A DNA stretch of 62,500 bases, from positions 122,562 through 185,061 of the forward strand of contig CAJNDS010002719.1 in the NCBI GenBank assembly GCA_905221605.1, given 5' to 3'. The DNA comes from Symbiodinium natans (taxonomy: Eukaryota > Sar > Dinophyceae > Suessiales > Symbiodiniaceae). The notes under the pieces are model-generated. The model worked only from the letters and a program-made list of their open reading frames with translations, was not told where the DNA came from and made no database searches. Made by a program: the position numbers and the translations under genes. This document shows positions 9,111-18,276 of the stretch, one piece after another; within the stretch, counting starts at the first letter, position 1; each line of letters opens with the position of its first letter.

Positions 9111-9724
9111 GTACTTCTTATGCCACCACTGCTGCAGGTGAGGCCACATTGTGGCTCTTGGCTTCACCTGCCAGCACACATGGCATCGCACCCTTTCTTC
9201 CTGCCACTGGCCTCTGTAAAAGCCAGCGGCTTTCTGCACCTGCAAGCTGGCCACAGTGAACGCCTTCACGTCGGTGCCGAAGGGCCCAAAGACCTCCTCG
9301 CTGTTTGGCTGCCCTGGCCTTGCTCTTCTGCCGAGCGGGGGGGGGGGGGGGGGGGAAGGGGAAAACTCACCCCCAAAGTATCTACACTAGCGGGATGCTC
9401 CAGAACTTTCTGGGCCTCGTTGGGGTTTAGGGTTGAGGGTTTCTTGGGTTTATGGCTTATAGGGTTTACCTATAAGGCTATACAAGCCCCCGTGTTGCAA
9501 TAGGAACCCCCAGAAAGGGGTCCACAACTGAGACGTACGCCCACACGTTTGTCAGGTCTGGGATGCAGGAACTCTGGGTTCCCTATGATCCAGGGCTTCG
9601 GGTTTAGGGTTTAGGGTTTAGGGTTTAGGGGGAGTAAAAGGGTCTGAGTGCGGGTGGTCAAGAGAGCGCACCCCGAAATAAAGCTGAGAGCCCTTTTGCC
9701 CTAAACCCTCAACCCGCAACGCTC

Positions 9725-9775
9725 GGGCGACTGCATGCTCCGTAAGGCTGTCATGGAAGTCGTGATGCTGCCGAC
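9725..9775 (-). CDS. Voltage-gated channel, post-S6 exon
   Basis: Acceptor AAGCAG|GTC in phase 0, then VGSITTSMTALRSMQSP. It joins the S6 exon as ...TFSSF|VGSITTSMTALR, the usual end of S6 and start of the C-linker. The 3' end is uncertain; a GA donor (CCC|GAGCGT) would keep phase 0 with exon 8526-8590. Confidence 0.6.
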
Positions 9776-10883
9776 CTGCTTGCTGATTGAACTGAATAGG
9801 GTGTAGGGTTTAGGGTGTGGGGTTGGGGTTTGGGGTTTTGGGGTTTGGGGTTTAGGGTTGGGGGTTTGGGGTTTAGGGGAACTCTTCCCTTAAAACCCCC
9901 CTTATATGCCCTGCACAACCCAAGGGCCCATGCTTCAGAACCCTTAGGGGACCACAATCAGGAACCACATACTAGGACGGCCCTTAAAACATTCTGAAAC
10001 ATATCCCTCAATTAGGGGATAGGATTAGGGGGACCCTTGGTTATATGGACCCTCTGAATAAGTTACCTTTTTAAGAAAGCCAGAAGAGGGTTAAGAAGGG
10101 TTCCCTTTTAAAGGGTCCCCCTTCTCCTACCTAGGATAAATAGGATCCTCTTAAACACAGGAAGGGAAATCATAAAATGTCCCAAGGGCCTACCAAGGCA
10201 TGGGTCTACGGCTCAGCGTTCAGGGCCTTTTGGGGATCTGTAGGTCTTCAGGCTCATTGCTCGGCTTAAGGTTCAGGGTGTTTTCGGGGTTTCAGGGCTT
10301 AGGGTATGGTCTTTGGGGGGTAAAGGTTCAGGGTTTTAGGGCGTTTGGAGGTTTAAGGTTTCGGGTAGAGGTTTGGGGGTGAGGGTTGGAGGCTGTAGGC
10401 TTTCTACTTTCATGTACAGGGTACAGCCTGCAGGGGTTGATAAGGGGGTGTGGCTCATTTTCCAAGAGTCAGCAATGTCAGACCCGCAAGCCCGAAAACT
10501 TACACCCTAAACCCTAAACCTTATACCCTAAACCGTAAAACCTAAACCCTAAGCCCTAAAACCTAAACCCCAAACTGTGGCACCCGGGACACGAGAATCG
10601 GTTCGGAACTACGATGGCTTTTGAAACCCTCTGAAAATCCTGAGTATGATCCTCTTGACCCAGAATCTCAAGGACCTGCACCCTAAACCCGAAATAGACT
10701 CTTGCTCCATGATTTGTTGTGTCTGGGGGCAAACTCAATTAATCGGCACCTTACATTTAGACCCTCAACCCTAAACCCTAAAAACTTTTGGCATCGCACC
10801 ATTACCTGCAAACATCCAAAACCAACACTATCTCAAAGGTGACGCCCAGCCTTGTGCTTGTTGTAGGGGATTAGGGTTTATGG

Positions 10884-10954
10884 TTGGGATGTTCCCCCCA
10901 ATAACATACTATAATCCCCATTAAGGACTGTTAGTAGAAGGGGGAACATCCCAA
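10884..10954. mobile_element. MITE-like element, family B copy 2
   Basis: Perfect terminal arms TTGGGATGTTCCCCCC and GGGGGAACATCCCAA; short internal part with TTAAGGACTGTTAGTAG. Confidence 0.75.
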
Positions 10955-11060
10955 GTTTTTGGGTTTCGAAGTGCCTTACTCCAGACAAGGTTGGCTAACT
11001 GTGTTCGAGCACTGGTGAAAGGCGGAGACGTTCTTCGCCCCTAGCCGTAAACCCGAAACC

Positions 11061-11127
11061 CTTTGCCTACAGTATTATGCGTTATACCTGTTCATACTTC
11101 TAATCTGTAGGTAAAGAGAGTCCCAGG
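11061..11127. mobile_element. MITE-like element, family G copy 2 (truncated)
   Basis: CTTTGCCTACAG on the left; GTAGGTAAAGAGAGTCCCAGG on the right as in copies 4892 and 40664. Confidence 0.5.
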
Positions 11128-11354
11128 TAAACCCGAAACCTCAAGCCTTACGACATGTTCTCAAGTTCAAGTTGAGTCTGATAGTCTGAACCCTAGTGCC
11201 TAAACCCTTCTGGGGGGGGGGAGGGGGGGGGGGATCCCAAACTGTTCACCAGAAATCCAGCTCCACGCCCACCCCTCCCTGAGCCCCTCATGCCCCGAAT
11301 AGCTGAACACCACAAAGTTTTACGGTATAGAGGGTCCTGCCTTCCCGAACCCTA

Positions 11355-11655
11355 AACCCCAAAGCCTATAAACCCTAAACCCTGTAAACCCTGTAAACCC
11401 TGTAAACCCTATAAACCCTATAAACCCTATAAACCCTATAAACCCTATAAACCCTATAAACCCTATAAACCCTATAAACCCTATAAACCCTATAAACCCG
11501 ATAAACCCTATAAACCCTACAAACCCTAAAAACCCTATAAACCCATTTAAACCCTATAAACCCTATAAACCCTATAAACCCTATAAACCCTATAAACCCC
11601 ATGAACCCTATGAACCCTATAAACCCTAAACCCTAAACCCTAAACCCTAAACCCT
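11355..11655. repeat. Telomere-variant 9-mer array (CCCTATAAA)
   Basis: About 25 CCCTATAAA units grading at both sides into CCCTAAA and CCCTGTAAA. A period divisible by three keeps all frames open and creates spurious repeat proteins on the minus strand. Confidence 0.9.
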
Positions 11656-11674
11656 ACCTACCCAGGTCCCCGGC

Positions 11675-11725
11675 GAAGGAGGAAAACGTGATGAGGGCGA
11701 AGAAGAGCACAGCGATGGAGAGCAT
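11675..11725 (-). CDS. Voltage-gated channel, S6 exon
   Basis: Acceptor TGTGCAG|ATG, then exactly 17 codons MLSIAVLFFALITFSSF. It is a hydrophobic helix with the small-residue pattern of an S6 gate. It is in phase 0 on both sides: upstream the filter exon ends in NVPER, downstream VGSITTSM. The donor is GC (TTC|GCCGGG); a GT donor 13 bases later would break phase with the next exon. Confidence 0.7.
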
Positions 11726-11756
11726 CTGCACACTCATAGCGCTGGAACAGCTGTTC

Positions 11757-11852
11757 CCTAAACCCTAAACCCTAAACCCTAAACCCTAAACCCTGAACCC
11801 TAAACCCTAAACCCTAAACCCTAAACCCTCAACCCTAAACCCTAACCCTACC
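11757..11852. repeat. Interstitial telomeric array (CCCTAAA)
   Basis: About 13 units with CCCTGAA and CCCTCAA variants, within the intron before the S6 exon. Confidence 0.9.
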
Positions 11853-12854
11853 TACCCTTGGTTTCGAGGATGCTATAAAGTATATCCTCAATCAAGACTT
11901 ACTCCGGAGATACCTTCGAACAAAAAAAACTCATATTAGAAGAACCATCCAAGGGATTCTATAGGCAACCTGATTGCCGAATTACCTGTTGAAGAAACAG
12001 TGAGTAGATTCGGATTTCGGGTGCGCATGGTGAGCTCCACTGAGAACATCCGCAGGGATTCCGCTCGCTGGCAGTTTTCGCGCCCAGAGCGCGAAAACTG
12101 TTTACGGGAAGAGATTGCCAAATGACAAATGATAAGGGAAGTTCGTTTTCATGCTCCAAATAGGCCCTAAACCCTAAAAACCCTAAAACCCTAAAATCCT
12201 GAACCCTAAACCCTAAAAATCTAAACCCTGAGGGCTCTGGACCATAAGGCAAATATCAGGCTCAGTTTTGGGTGGGTCGCAAGGTGCCCCAGAAAACGCG
12301 CCCTCACCGCAAAGCCCCAATATGTCTAAGGGCTCAGGGCTTCGGTCCCAATATGTCTAAGGCTTAGGGTTTAGGGCTTAGGGCTTAGGGCTCAGGGCTT
12401 CGGCTTAAGGATTTAGGCATTTCTGCCCTAAACTCTAACGCCCTAAGCCCTGTAAGCCCTGAACCTGGAGGGCCCTAAAGTCTGCTGTGGACTCAGTCCA
12501 GAAAACCCTTACAGGCCCTTACAGGCAGAAGCAATTCCTCTAAGTGCCCTGTGAGCTTTGCAAGCCGATAATCTACGTGGGCCCTTGGAAGGGGCCCCCT
12601 TCTATACCCCCTCATATACCCTATAAGAATCAAGGGCCCATACTGCAGAACCCTTTAAATAAGGCAAGGGACCATAGTAAGGGCCCCTGAAACTGCCCTT
12701 AGACATGATTGTAACTCCAAGTCCCTTACTATAACCCCTCTGAGCGCACCCAGCAGAACGCCCCAGAACCCCCGCCCCGGTTTAGGGCTTCGGGCTAGTA
12801 GAGCCCTAAGCCCCAAACCCTTGAACCCTTGAACCCGTTCTCTGTGACGCGCAC

Positions 12855-12903
12855 CCTCTCTGGCACGTTCCTGGCCGAGACTTCCATGGAGGCGGGCGTG
12901 AAC
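12855..12903 (-). CDS. Voltage-gated channel, selectivity-filter exon
   Basis: Acceptor ACTAAG|G, where G completes the split glutamine, then 16 codons FTPASMEVSARNVPER. Donor AGG|GTGCGC. Together with the preceding exon the pore loop reads SLHWSLTQFTPASMEV, followed at once by S6. The filter has no GYG or GFG. The reverse strand is open too, but only the minus frame has these joins. Confidence 0.65.
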
Positions 12904-13235
12904 CTTAGTATTTGTTTTGGGGGGGGGGGGGGGGGGGGGGGGGTTGGGTTTAGGGTTTAGACTTTAGGATTTAGGGCTTTGGGGCTTAGGGTTCAGGGTT
13001 TAGGGCTTTAGGGCTTTAGGGCTTTAGGGCTTTAGGGCTTTAGTGCTTTAGGGCTTTAGGGCTTTAGGTCTTTAGGGCTTGGCTTGTACGGCTTCAGGGG
13101 CTATATTCAGGGTACCCATATTGGGGTAGAAACGCCCATGTAGGTTTTAGGGGCTTTTTGGGGTTTAGGGCTTCTAGGTCTTTGGGGCGTTGCGGGTCTT
13201 AGGGGTTTCAAGGTTGTCGGCTCAGGCATTGGACT

Positions 13236-13453
13236 CGGTAGCCCAATAACCTTAACATGTTCCCCCTTATGCTAACAGTCCTGAATAGGGATTCTAGTAC
13301 CCCGATGATAATCCCTTTTTAAAGGCTGGTAGTATAACTTGGGTGCATCCCAACAGTAACCATATGTCAAGAAGGGTGCCCTTTTTGGGGCTGCTTACTG
13401 GGACAAGGGAACCTTGAACCAAAAACTACAGAAGGTACCGCTGGGCAACCAGG
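13236..13453. mobile_element. Family A element with a nested family B element
   Basis: The outer ends CGGTAGCCCA and CTGGGCAACC belong to family A. The middle is interrupted at 13258-13352 by a family B element. Confidence 0.6.
13258..13352. mobile_element. MITE-like element, family B copy 3 (nested)
   Basis: TGTTCCCCCTTATGCTAACAG and GGGATTCTAGTACCCC match 28844-28943; the right end is GTGCATCCCA. Confidence 0.65.
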
Positions 13454-13586
13454 TCTACCCTAACCCCGAAACCCGAAACCCGAAACCCTAAACCCTAAAC
13501 TCTGAACCCTGAACAAACCCTGAACCCTAAGCCCTGAGCACCCTGAATCCCTGTGAGTGCCCTGTCCATCTTGCCGACGGAGGCAC

Positions 13587-13645
13587 TGTGTCAAACTCCA
13601 GTGGAGGGATGTGGTGTACCAGTACCTTGGCATCCCAGGGACCAT
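13587..13645 (-). CDS. Voltage-gated channel, pore-helix exon
   Basis: Acceptor AGGAAG|ATG, then MVPGMPRYWYTTSLHWSLT plus CA, with donor GTGCCT. The CA joins G of the filter exon to make Q, giving TSLHWSLTQFTPASM. The W and SLHWSL pattern is the pore helix of six-TM channels (compare LYWxxTT). Length 59 nt equals 19 codons plus two, consistent with both neighbours. Confidence 0.65.
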
Positions 13646-13726
13646 CTTCCTTTTGGGTAGAGGGGTTTGGAGGGTGGAGGGTTTAGGGTTTAGGGTTTAG
13701 GGTTTAGGGTTTAGGGTTGGGACTTA

Positions 13727-13903
13727 TCTACAGTGATTGGGTTTCGGGACTTCGGAAAGTGGGGGTTCAGGGGTGCAGAGGGGTTCAATCTACAGGGATT
13801 GGGTCTAGGGAGTTCGGAATTTGGGGGTTCAGGGGTGCAGAGGGGTTTAATCTACAGGGATTGGGTTTAGGCACTTCGGATTTGGGGGTTCAGGGGTGCA
13901 GAG
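13727..13903. repeat. Three tandem copies of a 62-bp unit
   Basis: Units begin TCTACAG-GATTGGG at 13727, 13789 and 13851 and share GGGGGTTCAGGGGTGCAGAG. Confidence 0.85.
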
Positions 13904-14669
13904 AAGAACACGGTTGAAAACCGTTCAGATCGGGAAGATGTGCGCGGGGAGCGATTGCGGGGTGCTACTGACAGCTAACGGAATGAAAGGACAAAAAACT
14001 CAAAGTCAAAAAGATGTCAAACTCATGGCTGTACTCATGAAAACGCTGCATATGAAAAATATCTGAATAAATATATATACTACGCGCACGGCCCTTTGGG
14101 GAATTTAGGGTCTAAAGTTCGAGGGAGCGCCTTGAAGATAGGGTTCATAAGGTTCTTCTACAACAAGAAGGCCTCGAACATGGGTCAACCATCGCGCTGC
14201 ATGTCCCACTCTAAGCTTCAAAACCCTGAACCCTCAGGGTTTAGGGTTTAGGGTTGAGGGTTTAGCGCTTAAACCTTAAGCCCTGAACCTGCGCTCACAC
14301 GGTACCGGGCGATAGACCTCCCAAAACGTTGTGGAACCCCAAACCCAGCTACCGCGAACCTCAATCCCGCAACCCAGACTCCTAAACCCCTGAACCCTAT
14401 AACTCCCTAAACCCTATGAACCCCCATAAACCCTAAACCTTTTCAATCCCTAAGGCGCGAACCCTAAACCTCGAAACCCTATAACCCCCTACTAAACTAG
14501 ACCTTATAAATCGCTGAGCCCTGAACCCTAACCCTAAACCCTAAACCCTAAACCCTGAACCCTGAACCCTAAACCCTAAACCCTAAACCCTGAACCCTGA
14601 ACCCTGAACCCTGAACCTTGAACCCTGAACCCTGCATCCTGAACCCTGCATCCTGAACCTTACCCTCAC

Positions 14670-14753
14670 GTCAGTGCCGGGCGGCAGCTTGCCCTCCGAA
14701 AGCATGTCGCCATTGGGAGTGTCGGTTAACCAGCTGCGGTCCAAGCCTGCCGT
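14670..14753 (-). CDS. Voltage-gated channel, turret exon
   Basis: Acceptor CCCTACAG|ACG, then 28 codons: TAGLDRSWLTDTPNGDML then SEGKLPPGTD; donor GTGAGG (an alternative GTAAGG lies six bases on, same frame). Phase 0 on both s ides, matching HDEGN of the S5 exon and MVPG of the pore-helix exon. It forms the extracellular loop between S5 and the pore helix. The LTR element begins 41 bp upstream in the intron. Confidence 0.65.
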
Positions 14754-14789
14754 CTGTAGGGCTTTGGGGTGCATAAGGGGTTCAGGGTT

Positions 14790-14794
14790 TAGGG
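14790..14794. repeat. Target site duplication TAGGG, left copy
   Basis: TAGGG directly before the 5' LTR; the same five bases follow the 3' LTR at 23636-23640. The target is telomeric repeat, which raises the chance of coincidence. Confidence 0.7.
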
Positions 14795-15082
14795 TGCGGA
14801 GCTGCAACTGGTATTGTAAAAAAGGAGTTAGTGTTGGGTGTTGGAAGGGTCAATGTACCCGGAAATCTTGTTTGGCTCAAGATGGCCGAGAGCCGTCAGC
14901 TTTTGTTGAAAAAGTACGTACGCTTGGGGTTGGGTTTAACGGGTTGGAGTAGTCCCGTCCCTTCTCCCTTATCCTGTCCCTTTAGGGTTGGGTGTTCTTG
15001 TTTCTGGTTCGATCTGGGAAATCTATATAGGCGACTGTTGAGGGTTGGTTTCTTTCCCTGTTCCCTTTCGGTTGCCCCCGTA
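14795..15082 (+). repeat. 5' LTR, 288 bp
   Basis: Begins TGCGGAGCTGCAACTGG and ends GGTTGCCCCCGTA. I see one mismatch to the 3' LTR (T at 14983 against G at 23536). Confidence 0.95.
14871..14881 (+). promoter_or_regulatory. 11-nt match to dinoflagellate spliced-leader 3' end
   Basis: TTTGGCTCAAG is identical to the last 11 nt of the dinoflagellate spliced leader and is followed directly by ATGGCC. The upstream half of the leader is not recognisable. The copy in the 3' LTR is at 23424-23434. It could be a relic of a trans-spliced RNA captured during retroposition, or chance. Confidence 0.35.
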
Positions 15083-15095
15083 GGTTATGAGCCCA
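15083..15095 (+). other. Primer-binding site, half-tRNA (copia) type
   Basis: GGTTATGAGCCCA starts at the first base after the LTR. Its complement GGGCTCATAACC is the anticodon stem-loop of an initiator tRNA-Met (CAU anticodon). Drosophila copia has GGTTATGGGCCCA at the same place and uses a tRNA-Met fragment cut in the anticodon loop. Confidence 0.75.
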
Positions 15096-15149
15096 AATTA
15101 GGTTCCCTGCGGTTGAGTGTTCTCTTAAGGTTTTTGGGATCAAGAAGCA

Positions 15150-17942
15150 ATGCCTTCTCCCAAGCGATGGCTCCAGCCTTCCTCGAATGGTGAACAGAAT
15201 GGTGGAGCTGGAAATGGTGCAGCTGAGTCTCTGGGTGAAAGGGCGGTGCTGGAAGAGGTGATGCCTGGCGCTGAAGAACATCTGGAAGAAGCCTTGGTTG
15301 CAGAGGACCCCAATGTGGGTATGAATCCCAATGTGGATATGGTTAGCAATGCGGAAGCTGAAGGACGTGCTGTTTCTGTATCGCCAAAGCCTGGTCAAAA
15401 AAGGAACTGGGACGCGACTGGTGGTATAGATCGTGAAATGGAGGTGACTGTTTTACGCGTGTTGCAAAAACATGGGTATCAGCCGTCGACTTCGACTTCG
15501 GGCCGAATGGTAGACCAAGGGTCTCAGACCGATCTGATTGGAGAGGTGCTGCAAGCTGCCAGGAGGCCTCTGAACAAGATTAAAGGGGATCCCTCGGCGA
15601 GTTCCCTGGGTGGTGGAAGCGGTTACGAACAGAAGGGTGCGGACAGCTTTGAAGCTGCACCAACTGCTGAATACGCCATGGGGGAGGAGGAGATCTTACA
15701 GATGGAGGCTGAAAGGTTGCGCCAGTTGTCAGAAGAAGAGGATGAGATGCGTCAAGTCTCTGAAAGGGATGGTTTTCGGAAAGATGAGCATCTGATCAAA
15801 GCGTGCGATGGGACAACGTGGGAATGGCACTTCCACGAAGATGGGAGACAATATTACTACTGCCTGGATACGCAGGAAAGCAAGTGGACGTTGCCGGTTG
15901 TAGGTGAAAAGATGAAGAGTGACGAGGTGGTTGGGTCTCCTTCGGGCAATGAGCTGGAAATGGAGGCTGCACTGGGTTCTTCATCCTCTACTCCGACGCC
16001 TGAGTCTACGAGGGCATTCCAGGGTAGTGTAAATAGTGTAGGAAAAGATTTTTCCTCTACTATCAGGGATAGCGGTCCTAGGGCTGGTGGTGACGCCCCG
16101 ACCTCGGGTTCTCCTGATAAGGAGGGGATTTCTGGAAACCGAGCAGACATCGCTGAAGCTCAACATCTGGATCGGGAAGAAATGGAAGCGCTTTCTGAGG
16201 GTGTGGCAGCGGTGGAATCGGTGGGGCCAGAAGAAAAAATGCCCAATGTGGAGATCGGAACTGTGTCGGCTGCAGAAGAGCGAGTGGTGGATGTGGTACC
16301 TGTCGTTCAGGAAGGTGGTCCTGGAGATTCGGAAGACGGAGGGAAAAAGTTGTGTGTTACGACTGAGGAGGTCTCTTCGTTAGGTGCCAAGAATCCTGCC
16401 ATTCAAAGGGAAAAAGAAGCTTCTGGAATAGCTGGAGACACGGAAGATCTGAAAGATGAGGCCTGGAGCGCCAATGATGCGCGGGTCAATGCGCCAGATA
16501 GTACCTGGAGTGCGAAAGAGGCACGGGTTGAGGTGCATATGGTGTCACGTTCCACGGGCGACTGCAACAATGGGGCGCAGGTCTCCGCAGCAGCTGATGA
16601 CGGAGGTTCACAGGTGGACGCACTGGTGCAACCTGAAGTTAGCTGCGAGGAACGAAATGGCAAGGGCTACACCGGAGCCGATGAGGCAGCTGTGGTCAAT
16701 GATGGTGGCAATTCTCCTTTGGAAACCATGGAACCAAAGGAGCCTGCGGTGGAAGAAAATGTACCTGCCGTGGATGAGCAATTCAATAGCCCTGCAGTGG
16801 AAGAAAATTTGCCTGCTGCAGAAGGCGTGACAAAAGACTCCAATGATGGGTCCACTCCCATGAAGGGGGAAGTATTGCCGTCTGGAAGCTCGCCGGAAGT
16901 CGACACCGAGCGAACTGCAGCAGATGAGGCAAGGCCATTGGCTGGAAAAAAGGAAGGTCCTGAGCCCCTGGAGCACAAGATGGATGATCTTGTGGGACTC
17001 GTGCAGGAGCAGGGCGAGCAGTGTGACCCAAAGGTGGAGACAAAGGGTGTGCCAGGAGCCGATGATACAGAGATGGTTTCTGAAGAGCATGCAAAGAAAG
17101 TGCCCCGAGCGGGAGCCTTGGAATCACCTGGGGAACATTGCTATCAAGAGGGAGATGAGATCATGGGTCTAGTGCGCTGCATCAATGGGTATGGAGCCTT
17201 TTTGGACCATGGTGATGTGAATGTACTGATTCCTGCAGAAGGGAACAACGCACATCAGTTCAAATTTGGTGATACTGTCAATGGAACAGTGAAGCGAGTG
17301 GAAGATGATGGTACCATAATCTTGGACACCTTTCTGGTTTTGGAAGAGGACGAGGAGGACTCTTCTTCGACGCTGCGTAAATGGAAACCCAGCGGCTGGA
17401 GTACGTGGTGGACAGATTCATGGTATGCTGGTCAATGGTACCAAGATTCCAACAGTCAATGGGACTGGAAACGGGAGGAAGAGCAATCCGATGGAAGGGT
17501 TGCTGATCAGGAGTTATCCTCAGAAGAACAAGAGGAAAGGCAGCTTTATGGAGAGAAGATCTATAAAGCTCTTCTTGAGGATGGAAACGCTGATAAGGCC
17601 TATGTGGGCAAAATCACTGGGATGCTGTTGGGTCGTCCAATGGAAGATTTACAGGAGTGTGTTGCAGATCATGCATTCCTGAATGCGGAAGCTCGGCGAG
17701 CGTATGGCATCTTGCAAAGTGATGGTTGGAAGCCCGATGGTGCAGGAAGCACAGGTTTGGGAAAGACATCTACTTTTTCCCGAAAACAGTACCACAACGC
17801 GCTTTTCGAACTGGCATGCAGAAAAAGGAGATTTACTAGGCCAGTTGTGGGTGAAGCGGTGGCAATGGTGCTGAGTCAAGGGGAAGATGAGCTTTGGAAC
17901 GCGCTTTGGCTGGACACCAAGCGAGTTTTTGCAGGAGCTTGA
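15150..17942 (+). CDS. LTR-element ORF1: WW, S1-like and PABC/MLLE domain protein
   Basis: 930 codons from ATG, 67 nt after the LTR. Domains in order: a disordered acidic N-terminus; a WW-like domain at about 224-249 (W224, YYY, W246, P249); a long low-complexity acidic stretch rich in repeated AVEEN-type motifs (about 260-660); an S1/OB-like domain at about 667-727 (GDEIMGLVRCINGYGAFLDH, then GDTVNGTVKRV); a W/Y-rich segment (WSTWWTDSWYAGQWY); and a PABC/MLLE domain at about 798-855 with the hallmark KITGMLLG. MLLE domains of poly(A)-binding protein bind PAM2 peptides; WW binds proline motifs; S1 binds RNA. No gag, protease, integrase or RT motif. It overlaps the next ORF by 56 nt in the +1 frame. 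Confidence 0.85.
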   Translation: MPSPKRWLQPSSNGEQNGGAGNGAAESLGERAVLEEVMPGAEEHLEEALVAEDPNVGMNPNVDMVSNAEAEGRAVSVSPKPGQKRNWDATGGIDREMEVTVLRVLQKHGYQPSTSTSGRMVDQGSQTDLIGEVLQAARRPLNKIKGDPSASSLGGGSGYEQKGADSFEAAPTAEYAMGEEEILQMEAERLRQLSEEEDEMRQVSERDGFRKDEHLIKACDGTTWEWHFHEDGRQYYYCLDTQESKWTLPVVGEKMKSDEVVGSPSGNELEMEAALGSSSSTPTPESTRAFQGSVNSVGKDFSSTIRDSGPRAGGDAPTSGSPDKEGISGNRADIAEAQHLDREEMEALSEGVAAVESVGPEEKMPNVEIGTVSAAEERVVDVVPVVQEGGPGDSEDGGKKLCVTTEEVSSLGAKNPAIQREKEASGIAGDTEDLKDEAWSANDARVNAPDSTWSAKEARVEVHMVSRSTGDCNNGAQVSAAADDGGSQVDALVQPEVSCEERNGKGYTGADEAAVVNDGGNSPLETMEPKEPAVEENVPAVDEQFNSPAVEENLPAAEGVTKDSNDGSTPMKGEVLPSGSSPEVDTERTAADEARPLAGKKEGPEPLEHKMDDLVGLVQEQGEQCDPKVETKGVPGADDTEMVSEEHAKKVPRAGALESPGEHCYQEGDEIMGLVRCINGYGAFLDHGDVNVLIPAEGNNAHQFKFGDTVNGTVKRVEDDGTIILDTFLVLEEDEEDSSSTLRKWKPSGWSTWWTDSWYAGQWYQDSNSQWDWKREEEQSDGRVADQELSSEEQEERQLYGEKIYKALLEDGNADKAYVGKITGMLLGRPMEDLQECVADHAFLNAEARRAYGILQSDGWKPDGAGSTGLGKTSTFSRKQYHNALFELACRKRRFTRPVVGEAVAMVLSQGEDELWNALWLDTKRVFAGA

Positions 17943-18276
17943 TGGTGCAGTGGAATCCATGAGTAAAAGGGAGGGTAGGCCAATGGAAGCCTACATGGAT
18001 CCTGACCAGTACAAAAAGGCTCACATGACTCCACAGACTGTGTCACCTGGATACAGCAAGCTGTGCAAGTTCTTCAATCGGGGAAGGTGTCGCAATGGTG
18101 ATGGGTGTCCCTATGAGCATCGTCGTTATGGTGAAGGTTGGCCAGGAGAAGGATCAACTGAGCCAAAGAACAGCCAAGAAGCTGGAGATGAGGATGGGAA
18201 CATTGGTGACCCTCCCACAGAGGAAGGCGCAGTGGATGAGGCACAGCAGGAGCGGGAGTCCAGCGGGAGGATTTAG
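17887..18276 (+). CDS. LTR-element ORF2: CCCH zinc finger segment
   Basis: Open frame of 129 codons, +1 relative to ORF1 and overlapping its end. One CCCH finger at residues 60-78 (C60-x7-C68-x5-C74-x3-H78; CKFFNRGRCRNGDGCPYEH), then an acidic tail. It is more likely a continuation of ORF1 across a frameshift than a separate gene, because codon use and composition run through the overlap. Confidence 0.6.
   Translation: MSFGTRFGWTPSEFLQELDGAVESMSKREGRPMEAYMDPDQYKKAHMTPQTVSPGYSKLCKFFNRGRCRNGDGCPYEHRRYGEGWPGEGSTEPKNSQEAGDEDGNIGDPPTEEGAVDEAQQERESSGRI

Larger units (their letters stand above)
9776..11674. other. Channel intron of 1.9 kb
   Basis: Contains family L-type palindromic sequence (9880-10190), a family B element (10884-10954), a family G element (11061-11127), a poly-G run (11211-11235) and a CCCTATAAA 9-mer array (11355-11655). 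No exon is required between the two flanking coding exons. Confidence 0.6.

Noticed and set aside
8911-9269. Polyglycine/polyproline ORFs
   Set aside because: Created by the poly-G run; only 9100-9330 has exon-like composition on the minus strand and it does not fit the channel phases.
10826-10868. Minus-strand exon-like stretch reading TFEIVLVLDVC with a GT donor
   Set aside because: Lies in a channel intron whose flanking exons already join in phase; no partner exon found.
11375-11602. Minus-strand ORF encoding a repeated VYR/GFI protein
   Set aside because: It is a 9-mer telomere-variant array; period nine keeps frames open without selection.
13905-13976. Plus-strand final exon ending in TAA with a downstream AATAAA
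   Set aside because: Sits in a channel intron after a 62-bp triplication; short, no partner exon, and dinoflagellates rarely use AATAAA.
15083-15095. Part of a tRNA gene
   Set aside because: Only the anticodon-arm complement is present, directly after an LTR; no D or T arm. A primer-binding site fits better.
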